NCBI GenBank assembly: GCA_964507325.1
Contig: CAZDQL010000060.1
Coordinates: 1-40,401, forward strand
Length of the DNA stretch: 40,401 bases
Reading direction: 5' to 3'
From: CAZDQL01 sp964507325
GTDB lineage: Bacteria; Planctomycetota; UBA1135; GCA-002686595
The notes under the pieces were generated by a model. The model did not search any database. It saw only the letters and a list, made by a program, of their open reading frames with translations, and was not told the DNA's origin. Below, piece after piece: positions 17,001 to 24,605 of this stretch; within the stretch, counting starts at the first letter, position 1, and every line of letters begins with the position of its first letter. A program made the translations under genes and the position numbers.

Positions 17001-17027
17001 CCCCCCTCTCGGGGCCGCGGAGGGGGG
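17001..17027. terminator. Hairpin between tRNA-Sec and the Hc1-like gene
   Basis: CCCCCCTC at 17001-17008 pairs with GAGGGGGG at 17020-17027 around an 11-base loop. It lies in the 290-base region upstream of the Hc1-like gene, which otherwise shows no gene. It may be a second stop for the selenocysteine transcript or part of the Hc1-like leader. Confidence 0.35.
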
Positions 17028-17068
17028 TGACCCATGGCTCCGGGGGCGCACCCGAAGGGGCCGGAACT

Positions 17069-17099
17069 CCATAAATCTAGATTTGGAAAGGACTTATGG
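17069..17099. repeat. AT-rich nested palindrome
   Basis: AAATCTAGATTT at 17073-17084 is a perfect 12-base palindrome. It sits inside a larger inverted repeat, CCATAA (17069-17074) with TTATGG (17094-17099). The block is strikingly AT-rich for this window. It lies between tRNA-Sec and the Hc1-like gene on the minus strand. It could be an operator, a promoter for the Hc1-like gene or a protein-binding site. No experimental evidence or known motif was matched. Confidence 0.4.
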
Positions 17100-17102
17100 A
17101 AA

Positions 17103-17132
17103 CTCCCCCGATCGCGAAGGGCCCAGGGGGAG
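17103..17132 (-). terminator. Terminator of tRNA-Sec
   Basis: On the minus strand, directly after the CCA end of tRNA-Sec, CTCCCCC (17126-17132) pairs with GGGGGAG (17103-17109). TTTCC follows. The 7-bp stem, its position three bases after the tRNA and the short T run make it a likely transcription terminator. Confidence 0.55.
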
Positions 17133-17135
17133 GAG

Positions 17136-17233
17136 TGGCGGGAGTGCATGGGAATCGAACCCACCGGCCCCGCTGTTCACGAAGCCCAACCGGCTTTGAA
17201 GGCCGGGCGGCACACCAGCACCGATCCACTCCC
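17136..17233 (-). tRNA. selC: tRNA-Sec (anticodon TCA)
   Basis: This 98-base tRNA inserts selenocysteine at UGA codons. On the minus strand it starts GGGAGTGG and ends CACTCCC-G-CCA, with the CCA encoded. The anticodon arm is CCGGC-CTTCAAA-GCCGG, giving anticodon TCA. The D stem has six pairs (CGGTGC with GTGCCG). There is a long variable arm and a T arm with TTCGATT. An eighth acceptor position is G opposite G, so seven Watson-Crick pairs are certain. The long D stem, long variable arm and UCA anticodon are diagnostic. It lies 55 bases downstream of the glycerophosphodiesterase gene and about 1.6 kb downstream of selD on the same strand. Confidence 0.95.
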
Positions 17234-17288
17234 GCAGGGGGAGAGGCCTTTATAGCGCCTGCCCGGCCCCTGACAACGGCCTCCTGCG

Positions 17289-18824
17289 CTAACCCCGGGT
17301 CAGGGGCAGCAGGAGACCCGGGAAGCCGTGGGCGAGCCCCTCGGGGATCCCCCCGGCCCAGCGTCGGATGCGCAGCTCCTCCCCGACGCGCCCTTCGATG
17401 CCCGCGGAGAAGGGGATGCCGCCGGCTTGCAGATCGAAGTCGGCGGGCAGCCGCAGGGCGAGGCCCCCTCCACCACGCACCAGCGCACCGTCCAGGTGCA
17501 CCACCACGTGGGGGTCCTCCAGGCCTCCGGGGTTCTCGATCCCGACCACCAACTCCTCTCCCCGTCGCCGCAGGCTCAGGGAGGCGGGCGGATCGGCGGG
17601 GCGCTCGGTCAAGAGGGGCAGTCGCCGAGCGATCGGATCGGCGCTCACGACGCGCCGGCGGTGCAGGGGCGCATCGAGGAGGAGCTGCCCCCCCGGTCGG
17701 ATCACGCCCGCCTCCCCCACCCCCTCCAGCGCACCCCGCCAGGTGTAGAGGCAGGCGAAGAGGGGGTCCCCGCCGGGCACGCGGGAGCCACCGGTGAGGC
17801 GGAAGCGCACGCTGCGGGACTCGGCGGGCTCCAGATCGAAGGCGGCGGGCACCCCTTCGACCTCGAAGGCGCCGCTGGGAAAGAAGAGGCCGCAACGCAC
17901 CTCCGCGGGGACGGGGAAGGGGTTGCGGACGCGGGCGGCGCTATCCCAGGAGCCGTACCACTCCCCGCGCCGGGCCACCTCTCCGTCGAGCCTCTCCGGC
18001 TCGACGTAGAGCTCCTCCACCTCGAGGGGGTAGGACTCCCGTTCTTCCGCGGTGAGCGCCACCAGGGCGCGGGTGGCCAGGGCGCGGTAGGGCTCGTCGG
18101 TGTTGAAGCCCACGAGCGGCGTGCGACAGGCCTCGAGCAGGTCCTCCGGCTCGTCGATCGACCACCCCCAGCGCTCGCAGGAACCCCAGTCCTCCCGCCC
18201 CGCCTCGGTACGCCACCCCCGCGGCCCGACCCCGTAGGCGGCGATCCGCTCGTCGCGCACGAAGCGCCGGTCCTCCTCGCTGGCGGCACGCGCGAGCAGC
18301 ATGGCGTCGAGACCCGCGTCGCGCGCCTCGAGCACGACCTCCCGCAGGAAGGAGGCCACGTGCAGGGTGATCCCCGGCTCGAGGGAGGTGAGCGCGCGCG
18401 CCAGGGATTGCACCAGCCCCGCCTCCTTCAATTCGATCATGTGGTGCGGTCGCGGCGCGCCGGGGTGCCCGGCGATTTCGAGCGCCTCCTCGAGGACCGG
18501 CAGGGGCTCCCCGGTGAAGCGCCGCGCGAACCAGGATCCGGCGTCGAGTCGGAAGAGCTCGGGCAGGGTGTGCTCGCGGACGAGTCCCCGACCGTCGGTG
18601 GTGCGCCCCAGGACCGCGTCGTGGATCAGGACCGCCTCCCCGCTGGCGCAGCGCCGCACGTCGTACTCGAAGCCGTCGAGGCCCAGGTCCACCGCGCGGC
18701 GCAGGCCGGAGAGGGTGTTCTCCGGCGCCTCCCGCGGAGCTCCCCGGTGCCCCAGGATCCAGGGGGGCCCGGAGATCTCCTCTCCGTGCACCCCGGCGCC
18801 GGCGAGCCCTTCGTAGAGGTTCAC
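17289..18824 (-). CDS. Glycerophosphodiester phosphodiesterase family protein with C-terminal beta domain
   Basis: This 511-residue protein starts with a GDPD TIM-barrel domain (residues 20-255) that hydrolyses glycerophosphodiesters. Motifs are ILGHRGAPREAPENTLSG, FEYDVRR (metal-binding acidic pair), VLIHDAVLGRTTDGRG (catalytic His) and HHMIELKE. The remaining 250 residues are beta-rich and Gly/Arg-rich without a recognised family. There is no signal peptide. It starts at GTG 18824, 31 bases after the selD stop, and ends 55 bases before tRNA-Sec. It is therefore embedded in the selenocysteine cluster and probably co-transcribed, although no link between GDPD and selenium is known to me. No internal UGA suggests it is a selenoprotein. 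Confidence 0.88.
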   Translation of the reverse strand: MNLYEGLAGAGVHGEEISGPPWILGHRGAPREAPENTLSGLRRAVDLGLDGFEYDVRRCASGEAVLIHDAVLGRTTDGRGLVREHTLPELFRLDAGSWFARRFTGEPLPVLEEALEIAGHPGAPRPHHMIELKEAGLVQSLARALTSLEPGITLHVASFLREVVLEARDAGLDAMLLARAASEEDRRFVRDERIAAYGVGPRGWRTEAGREDWGSCERWGWSIDEPEDLLEACRTPLVGFNTDEPYRALATRALVALTAEERESYPLEVEELYVEPERLDGEVARRGEWYGSWDSAARVRNPFPVPAEVRCGLFFPSGAFEVEGVPAAFDLEPAESRSVRFRLTGGSRVPGGDPLFACLYTWRGALEGVGEAGVIRPGGQLLLDAPLHRRRVVSADPIARRLPLLTERPADPPASLSLRRRGEELVVGIENPGGLEDPHVVVHLDGALVRGGGGLALRLPADFDLQAGGIPFSAGIEGRVGEELRIRRWAGGIPEGLAHGFPGLLLPLTRG

Positions 18825-18855
18825 CGGGCCAGCCGGAGCGCGGGGGGAGGGACCA

Positions 18856-19938
18856 TCAGACCAGCTCGACGAGGTGGTCGCCGCGCTCGCCGACCTCGCC
18901 CACGGCGTGGACGGGCACGTCGCGGGTGGCGAGCTCCTCCTCCAACCGCCCGGCGTCCGCCGCGGCGATGAAGATCAAGAGCCCCCCCGAGGTCTCCGCG
19001 TCGAAGCAGATGTCGACCCGGGCCGCGTCGGCTCCGGCGGCGACGCGCACCTGGTCGCCGAGGGCCTGGCGGCTGCGCTGGGAGCTGCCCGACACCACGC
19101 CGGCGCGGGCCAGTTCGTGGGCGCCCGGGAAGAGGGGCAGGCTCTCCACCTCCAGGCGCAGGCACACTCCCGAGGAGGCGGCCACGTTGCGACCGTGGCC
19201 GACCACCCCGAACCCGGTCACGTCGGTACAGGCGTGGGCTCCGGCGGCGTTCATCGCCTCCGCCGCGGAGGCGTTCAGGGTGGCCATCACCCGGGCGCCC
19301 GCCAGCACCGTCTCGGGATCCGCCTTGCGCGTCTTGCAGCCGGTGGTGACGGAGCCCATCCCCAGGGGCTTCGTCAGGTACACGCGGTCCCCGACCCTGG
19401 CGCCGCTGTTGTCGCGGATCGACTCCCGGTCGACCACTCCGGTGACCGCGTAGCCGAAGAGGGGCTCGTTGTGCTGCACGGTGTGCCCGCCGGCGATGAC
19501 CGCGCCCGCTTCCCGCACCTTGTCGCTCCCACCGCGCAGGATCTCCCGCGCCCAGAGGGGATCGAACTCCACCGGGAAGCCAGCCAGGTTCAGGACCGAG
19601 ATCGGCCGACCGCCCATGGCGTAGACGTCCGACATCGAGTTGGCGGCCGCCACGGCGCCGTAGAGGTAGGGATCGTCGATCACCGGCGGGAAGAAGTCGA
19701 CGGTCTGCACCAGGGCGACCCCCGGCCCGGGCACGCCGTCGCTCTCCCCGAGCAGGACGACGCCCGCGTCGTCCAGGGTCTCGGGTCCCACGAGGAGGCG
19801 GCCGTTGCTCCCGCTCACCCCCTCCGAGTCGATTCCGCCGTCGCGCAAGACCTGCGCGAGCTGCCCCAGGGGCATCTTGGCCGCTCACCCGGCGCAGGCT
19901 GCGTAGTCGACGAGACGCTTTTCGGGTTCGCTGTTCAT
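18856..19938 (-). CDS. selD: Selenide, water dikinase SelD, itself a selenoprotein (UGA at codon 18)
   Basis: SelD uses ATP and selenide to make selenophosphate, the selenium donor for tRNA-Sec. The true start is ATG 19938 (GGAG eight bases upstream), not the internal Met at 19875. Reading through an in-frame TGA at 19887-19885 gives 360 residues beginning MNSEPEKRLVDYAACAGUAAK. Selenocysteine falls at the catalytic position that is Cys or Sec in SelD families (C-A-G-[C/U]-x-x-K, with Lys21 also kept). Further family motifs are QTVDFFPPVIDDPYLYG, ANSMSDVYAMGG, GGHTVQHNEP and TDVTGFGVVGHG. A SECIS-like hairpin follows the UGA. The gene is 50 bases downstream of selA and 31 upstream of the GDPD gene. 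A standard ORF caller truncates the N-terminus. Confidence 0.95.
19841..19859 (-). promoter_or_regulatory. Bacterial SECIS-like hairpin in selD
   Basis: On the minus strand, bases 26-44 after the UGA form a perfect 7-bp stem, TCGCGCA with TGCGCGA, closing a GGTCT loop. Bacterial SECIS elements need a stem just downstream of UGA with G at the start of the apical loop. The GCAGGUCU around this loop resembles that of E. coli fdhF. A smaller hairpin (TGCCC/GGGCA) lies between it and the UGA. SelB would bind here. Confidence 0.75.
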
Positions 19939-19988
19939 GGGGTGCGCTCCAGAGGGCGCGGTAGTCTGGTGTCTCGCCGCCGCCAGTG

Positions 19989-21407
19989 CTACCGGGAAAC
20001 CGCCGCGAATACCGCCAAGAGCCCCTCCCGGTCCCCCTCCAGCAGGGTGCGCGGATCGAGCAGGAGGATGTCCCCCTGGATGCGCCCGAAGACCGGCGGG
20101 TCGGCGGCGCGCAGCCGGTCCGCGAGGCGCTGGGGGGAGAGACGGCTCGAGGTGACCGCGACGACGTACGTCTCCAGGTACTCCCCCGGCGCCGAGCCGC
20201 TCCCCGGCTCCGATTGGTCGGGGCGGGCCTCGGCGACGAGCCCTTCGATGGCGTCCAGCTCGGCGGCGAGGGCCAGGGCCGCCTCCCGCATCTCGTCCGC
20301 CGGAGCGAGCAGCATGCGCCGGGTGGGGATCTCGTCCCCGCGGCCGGCGAGCAGCAGCTCGAGGGTCCTCTCGAGCCCGGCCAGCGCCACCTTGTCGAGT
20401 CTGAGTGCCCGGTAGAGGGGGTTCCTGCGCATCGCCTCCACCCGCTCCGGGGTGCCCACGACGAATCCCGCCTGCGGAGCCCCCACCAGCTTGTCTCCCG
20501 AGAAGGTCACGATCTCGATCCCCCCCTCCACCGCGTCCCGCACCCGTGTCTCCCCCCCGAGGACGTCGAGGGGACGGGTCCCCTCCACCTCGATCAGGCC
20601 GGAGCCCAGATCGAAGGCGGTGGGGATGTCGTGCTCCCTGCCCAGGGCGGCGAGCTCCGCCACGCCGACCTCTTCGGTGAAGCCCACCAGGGCGAAGTTG
20701 GAGGTGTGGACCTTCATCAGCAGGCCGGTGTCGCCTCCGATGGCGCGCCGGTAGTCCTCCGCCCGCGTGCGGTTGGTGGAGCCCACCTCCACCAGCTTCA
20801 CCCCCGCGGCGCGCATCACGTCCGGCACGCGGAAGGAGCCGCCGATCTCCACCAGCTCGCCGCGGGAGACGATCGCCTCGCGGCCGGCGGCGAAGGTGTG
20901 CATGGCGAGGAAGGCCGCGCCCGCGTTGTTGTTGACGGCGATGGCGGCGGGGCTGCCCACCAGCCGGCGCAGGAGCTCGCTCAAGCGCTCGTCGCGCTGG
21001 TTGCGTTCGCCGCTGAAGCGATCGACCTCGAGCACGCAGTAGCCGCGCGCCGCGGCCGCCATCGCCGCGGCCACCTCGGGGTGCACCGGCGCGCGTCCCA
21101 GGCCGGTGTGCAGCACCACGCCGGTGGCGTTCACGGCGCGCGTCACGCCGCGACCGCGCTCCTCGCGCACGCGGCGCTGGATCTCCTCGTTGAGCTCCCC
21201 CGCCTCGAGCCGGGCCGCCAGCTGGGATGCGTCGAGCTCGCCGGACCGGATCAGGGAGCGCCAGTCCTCGATGATCGAGGCGACGAAGCTCGCCAGGAGC
21301 TCGTACCCGACCTCCCTTGCACAGGCCGCCACGGCGGGATCGCGCAAGGTCTCGTCGACGGAGGGGAGCAGGCGGTAGGGACTGGCCTCAGGAGCGTCGC
21401 GGGACAT
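19989..21407 (-). CDS. selA: L-seryl-tRNA(Sec) selenium transferase
   Basis: This 472-residue PLP enzyme converts Ser-tRNA-Sec to Sec-tRNA-Sec using selenophosphate. The N-terminal domain (YRLLPSVDETLRDPAV) and the aminotransferase-like core (NATGVVLHTGLGRAPV, ERNQRDERLSELLRRLVG, AVNNNAGAAFLA, SGDKLVGAPQAG with PLP-binding Lys306) are full length and intact. ATG 21407 is chosen over an upstream frame because family similarity starts just after it. GAAGGG precedes it immediately and TATCGT lies six bases upstream, so both SD-led and leaderless initiation are possible. The FkbM gene ends 17 bases upstream, and selD, the GDPD gene and selC follow on the same strand. Confidence 0.96.
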   Translation of the reverse strand: MSRDAPEASPYRLLPSVDETLRDPAVAACAREVGYELLASFVASIIEDWRSLIRSGELDASQLAARLEAGELNEEIQRRVREERGRGVTRAVNATGVVLHTGLGRAPVHPEVAAAMAAAARGYCVLEVDRFSGERNQRDERLSELLRRLVGSPAAIAVNNNAGAAFLAMHTFAAGREAIVSRGELVEIGGSFRVPDVMRAAGVKLVEVGSTNRTRAEDYRRAIGGDTGLLMKVHTSNFALVGFTEEVGVAELAALGREHDIPTAFDLGSGLIEVEGTRPLDVLGGETRVRDAVEGGIEIVTFSGDKLVGAPQAGFVVGTPERVEAMRRNPLYRALRLDKVALAGLERTLELLLAGRGDEIPTRRMLLAPADEMREAALALAAELDAIEGLVAEARPDQSEPGSGSAPGEYLETYVVAVTSSRLSPQRLADRLRAADPPVFGRIQGDILLLDPRTLLEGDREGLLAVFAAVSR

Positions 21408-21424
21408 CCCTTCACGATAGCCGG

Positions 21425-22255
21425 TCACGAATCGCCGCGCACTCCCACCCGCCAACCGAAGAGCAGGCTCCCCCGACCCCAGACGGTGAGTCCCGCCCGC
21501 CGCAGCTGAGGCCGGCAGTGCGCGTCGAGCGCGGCCGAGTGCACCTCCATGGCCAGCGCACGTACCGCGGTCAACACCTGAGCGGCTCCCACCAGGACTG
21601 CTCGCTCGTGCCCTTCCACGTCGATCTTGAGGGCATCCGGAGGCGGGTGGTCAGCGGCGAAGGAGTCCAAGGTCAGGGCGTCGACGATCGCCACCGTGGG
21701 CGCTGTCTCACCCCGAAGTTCAGGACGGACGACCCCCATGCTCGACGATGGGGGCAGATCGAGCGGGAGCTTCCCAGGAGCGTCGCTGACCGCCGCCTGA
21801 ACCGCCGTCACGCGTTCGGTGAGCCCGTTGAGCTCGATGTTGCGTTGCAGGGCCTCGAAGGTCTCTGAGCGCGGCTCGAAGCACCAGGCGCTCAGCACGG
21901 GATTGCTCCTGCAGCGGCTCAAGGCGAAGTAGCCGCAGTTCGCGCCGACGTCGTAGAGGGTGCGAACGCCGTCCTCGACCGCGGTGCTCAAGTCGCGGTA
22001 GACGTCATGGGCGGCGATCTCGACGAGGAACTTCAGTCCATTGGGGCGCCCCACGCGCCCATGGACAGTCACCGCGCGAAAGGGCAGGACGACCGCATCC
22101 AAGGGACGCCACCCGGTGAGGCGTGCCACCCCCGAGGCGAGGGCGAAGGTCGCCAGGCGATGCCAGGCGCTCGGGGGCATCGACCGCAGCAGGCACCAGG
22201 TCAAGCGCGCGTTGCGGCGCAGCGTCGCGGCGGCGGCGCGCAGCCGGCCGGTCAC
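21425..22255 (-). CDS. FkbM-family methyltransferase
   Basis: This protein of about 276 residues carries an S-adenosylmethionine-dependent methyltransferase domain of the FkbM type, usually O-methylating sugars or natural products. The SAM loop is TLYDVGANCGYFALSRC; later blocks are WCFEPRSETFEALQRNIELN, TLDSFAADHPPPDALKIDVE and GHERAVLVGA. The start is uncertain. GTG 22255 follows AGG closely. A TTG at 22273 would overlap the stop of the epimerase gene, and ATG 22180 would shorten the N-terminal helix. The arrangement right behind the epimerase gene indicates one operon. The substrate is likely a glycan or lipid, inferred from the neighbours. Confidence 0.85.
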   Translation of the reverse strand: MTGRLRAAAATLRRNARLTWCLLRSMPPSAWHRLATFALASGVARLTGWRPLDAVVLPFRAVTVHGRVGRPNGLKFLVEIAAHDVYRDLSTAVEDGVRTLYDVGANCGYFALSRCRSNPVLSAWCFEPRSETFEALQRNIELNGLTERVTAVQAAVSDAPGKLPLDLPPSSSMGVVRPELRGETAPTVAIVDALTLDSFAADHPPPDALKIDVEGHERAVLVGAAQVLTAVRALAMEVHSAALDAHCRPQLRRAGLTVWGRGSLLFGWRVGVRGDS

Positions 22256-22269
22256 CCTGGGCGAGTGGT

Positions 22270-23226
22270 TCAATCCCAGGGCTCCGCCAGCACCCGATCG
22301 AGCGGTTGGGGCGCGTAGTCGAGGACCCGGCGCGCCTTGGTCGAGTCCGCGTAGGTGTACCAACCCCAGAGGCGAAAGAGCTCGGGCGCCCACGGGGGTC
22401 GGCTCAGGCGCAGCGCATCGAGTCCGCCGGCGCCGAGTGCCAGGAGACGACCCAAGTGGGCAGGCCATGTGCCTTGGGGAGGCCTGCTGCCGAAGCTCCG
22501 GGCGGCCCGGGTGCACAGCTCCAGCCAACTCACGTTCACGCCCCCCAGGAGGTAGCGCTCTCCGACGGTGCCGCGCTCGAGCGCACCCACGCAGCCCCGA
22601 GCCACGTCCGCCACATGGGCCACGCTGCTGCCCCCCGGGTGCAACCGCCGCAGTCGACCCGCCCTCGCTGCGGCGACCATTCCACCGCTGGGGCGGCCGT
22701 CCGCCCGGGGGCCGATCATCGCGGCCGGATTGACGACCAGCACCTGGACCCCCGAGCGTGCCGCGGCGCACGCGCGCTCCTCCGCCTCGCGCTTGGACGC
22801 GACGTACATCGCCCTCACGGCACGACGTCCCAACCACGGTTCCTCCTCGGTCAGGGGACGACGGTCGCGGCGCATGCCGACCGCGACCACCGATGAGACG
22901 TGCACCATCCGTAGCCCACGGCGATCGGCGACGCGCAGCATCGCCGCGGTGCCCTCCACGTTGGTCCTCCACTGGAGCTCGTCCTGGCGGGACCAGTAGC
23001 CCATGCAGGCGGCACAGTGGATGGCGGCGTCCACACCACGCGCAGCGGCGTGCAGGGAGTGCTCGTCGAGCAGATCGCCACGTCGCACGTCCACCTCGGG
23101 GACGTCGAAGGTCCCAGGGCAGGGTTCGGAGCGCAGCAGCGCCCGCACTCGGTGCCCCACACGCACGAGTTCGCTGACCACGTGTCCGCCAAGGTAGCCA
23201 CTGCCGCCGGTGACGAGGACCTCCAT
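22270..23226 (-). CDS. NAD-dependent epimerase/dehydratase (extended SDR)
   Basis: This 318-residue Rossmann-fold oxidoreductase has the nucleotide-binding motif VTGGSGYLGGHVVSELV at its N-terminus. The catalytic Ser region is MVHVSSVVAVG and the Tyr-x3-Lys motif is AMYVASKREAEE. The domain continues with VNPAAMIGPRADGRPSGG and ends DSTKARRVLDYAPQPLDRVL, typical of atypical/extended SDRs such as dihydroflavonol-reductase-like or 3-beta-HSD-like enzymes. The start is ATG 23226. The gene diverges from the radical SAM gene across 98 bases and is followed directly by the FkbM methyltransferase. The substrate cannot be read from the sequence; sugar-nucleotide or polyketide/terpenoid ketone reduction are both possible. 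Confidence 0.88.
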   Translation of the reverse strand: MEVLVTGGSGYLGGHVVSELVRVGHRVRALLRSEPCPGTFDVPEVDVRRGDLLDEHSLHAAARGVDAAIHCAACMGYWSRQDELQWRTNVEGTAAMLRVADRRGLRMVHVSSVVAVGMRRDRRPLTEEEPWLGRRAVRAMYVASKREAEERACAAARSGVQVLVVNPAAMIGPRADGRPSGGMVAAARAGRLRRLHPGGSSVAHVADVARGCVGALERGTVGERYLLGGVNVSWLELCTRAARSFGSRPPQGTWPAHLGRLLALGAGGLDALRLSRPPWAPELFRLWGWYTYADSTKARRVLDYAPQPLDRVLAEPWD

Positions 23227-23324
23227 GGGTACACGGGATACCCGATGGCCGGGCGGCGCGCGGGAAAAAAAAGAACACTCGGGAAGTCCGCAGCAGGATC
23301 CCAGGGCGTGGGATCTAGAGGACC

Positions 23325-24467
23325 ATGGGCTTGCGGAGCTACCTGCGTGGAACGATCCTGCTCAGCAGTGCAGTCAAGCACGCTCGTAGTGTGCGCCTGC
23401 GCCGCACGCACCCCTACGGCATCGTGCCCGAGCGACCCAGCCGGGTGATCGTCGAGCCGACCAACGCCTGCAACCTGAAGTGCACCTTCTGCGGCAACCG
23501 CAACATGTCCAGGCCTTGGTCTTGGCTGTCGATGGAGCTCTACCAGCGTCTCCTCGATGAGATGGTGGAGCTGGGAGTCCCGCGCATCACCCTGCACACC
23601 GTGGGCGAGCCGACGCTGCACAGGGAGCTGCCGCGCATGGTGCGTCTCGCCAAGGCGGCGGGCCTGACGGTCACCTTGTCCACGAACGGCACGACTCTCG
23701 ACGAGGAGCTCACGACCGAGCTGGTGCTCGCCGGGCCCGACATACTCAACATCTCGGTCGACGCGGTGGATCCAGAACGACTGATCCGTCTCCGCGAAGG
23801 GCTGGATCCCCAAGCCCTCTTCGCGGGCATCGCCCGCTTGAGGCACACCCGCGATGCCATCGGGCCCATCTGCGAGTCACCGTGGGGGGAGGTGCGCCTG
23901 CCGTCGCTGGTCGCCACCTGCGTTTCTACCCGCGAGTGGTCGCGCGCCGAGGAGAAGGCCTACTTCGTGCGCCTGTCGCCCTTCGTGGACGACTTCTACT
24001 TCCATTGGATCAACTCACACGCAGGCTACGTGAGCGACGACCGACACCTCCGCCCGAGCTTCCTGCCTCGCAGGTTGCAGGACTGGATCCACTCCAAGGT
24101 GCGCTACTCGTGCCCCTACCCGTGGGATGCCCTGTTCCTGCTGGCTGATGGCACGGTGAGCATCTGTCGTTGGGATTTCGACGCGCGCATGGGGATCGGC
24201 CGTTTCGGACCAAGGACCTTGAAGGAACTGTGGGTCGGGCAGGAGATGATGGAGCTGCGAAAGGCCCACATGGACTTCGACTTCCGCCGGTGGTCGATGT
24301 GCCAGTCGTGCGACGGCACTTTCTACGAGAACCGGCACGAACACTACCGGCGCACACAGCGCATCAAGAGCCGCAACGGCTTCGTCGCGGCGCGTGACAT
24401 GTGGCTGACCCCGAACCCGATGAAGGACCGGCAGCAACGGGGGAGTGGCACGGTGAGGGTAACTTAG
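23325..24467 (+). CDS. Radical SAM/SPASM domain protein
   Basis: This 380-residue enzyme has the radical SAM iron-sulfur motif CNLKCTFC (near residue 50), followed by HTVGEPTLHRELPRM and LSTNGTTLDEEL of the partial TIM barrel. A C-terminal SPASM-like region (CPYPWDALFLLADGTVSIC, then MCQSCDGTF) would bind a second cluster. Such proteins generate 5'-deoxyadenosyl radicals to modify peptides, sugars or lipids. AGAGGACC just before ATG 23325 is a good ribosome binding site. It diverges from an epimerase and FkbM methyltransferase, which suggests glycan or lipid tailoring. No precursor peptide gene is visible nearby, arguing against a peptide-maturation role. Confidence 0.9.
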   Translation: MGLRSYLRGTILLSSAVKHARSVRLRRTHPYGIVPERPSRVIVEPTNACNLKCTFCGNRNMSRPWSWLSMELYQRLLDEMVELGVPRITLHTVGEPTLHRELPRMVRLAKAAGLTVTLSTNGTTLDEELTTELVLAGPDILNISVDAVDPERLIRLREGLDPQALFAGIARLRHTRDAIGPICESPWGEVRLPSLVATCVSTREWSRAEEKAYFVRLSPFVDDFYFHWINSHAGYVSDDRHLRPSFLPRRLQDWIHSKVRYSCPYPWDALFLLADGTVSICRWDFDARMGIGRFGPRTLKELWVGQEMMELRKAHMDFDFRRWSMCQSCDGTFYENRHEHYRRTQRIKSRNGFVAARDMWLTPNPMKDRQQRGSGTVRVT

Positions 24468-24601
24468 GGGCCTTGGCCCCCCGAACCTGGCTTCTCGAGC
24501 TAACCTCTCTGGCAATGGCCCCGGGGTCTCCACGGCGTCAGCCGTGGAACCAGAAGCACCCTGCGTCGCGGAGCGACGCTAGCGGGGCAAAGCCCCGCTA
24601 G
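24467..24601. repeat. String of four hairpins between the radical SAM and Fpg genes
   Basis: Four inverted repeats lie in 135 bases: GGGGC-cttg-GCCCC (24467-24480), TCCACGGC-gtca-GCCGTGGA (24529-24548), GCGTCGC-gga-GCGACGC (24563-24579) and CTAGCGGGGC-aaa-GCCCCGCTAG (24579-24601). The first overlaps the radical SAM stop and may be its terminator. The last ends four bases before the GTG start at 24606. The tight 3-4 base loops resemble REP/BIME-like intergenic elements. Confidence 0.7.
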
Positions 24602-24605
24602 TGAC

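Noticed and set aside
17289..18824. Glycerophosphodiesterase as a further selenoprotein
   Set aside because: The frame has no in-frame UGA, and its catalytic residues are the usual His and acidic residues; its place in the cluster alone is not evidence.
23325..24467. Radical SAM protein as a peptide-maturase with a small precursor gene
   Set aside because: No short ORF with a plausible leader/core peptide lies beside it; neighbours are an epimerase, a methyltransferase and repair genes.
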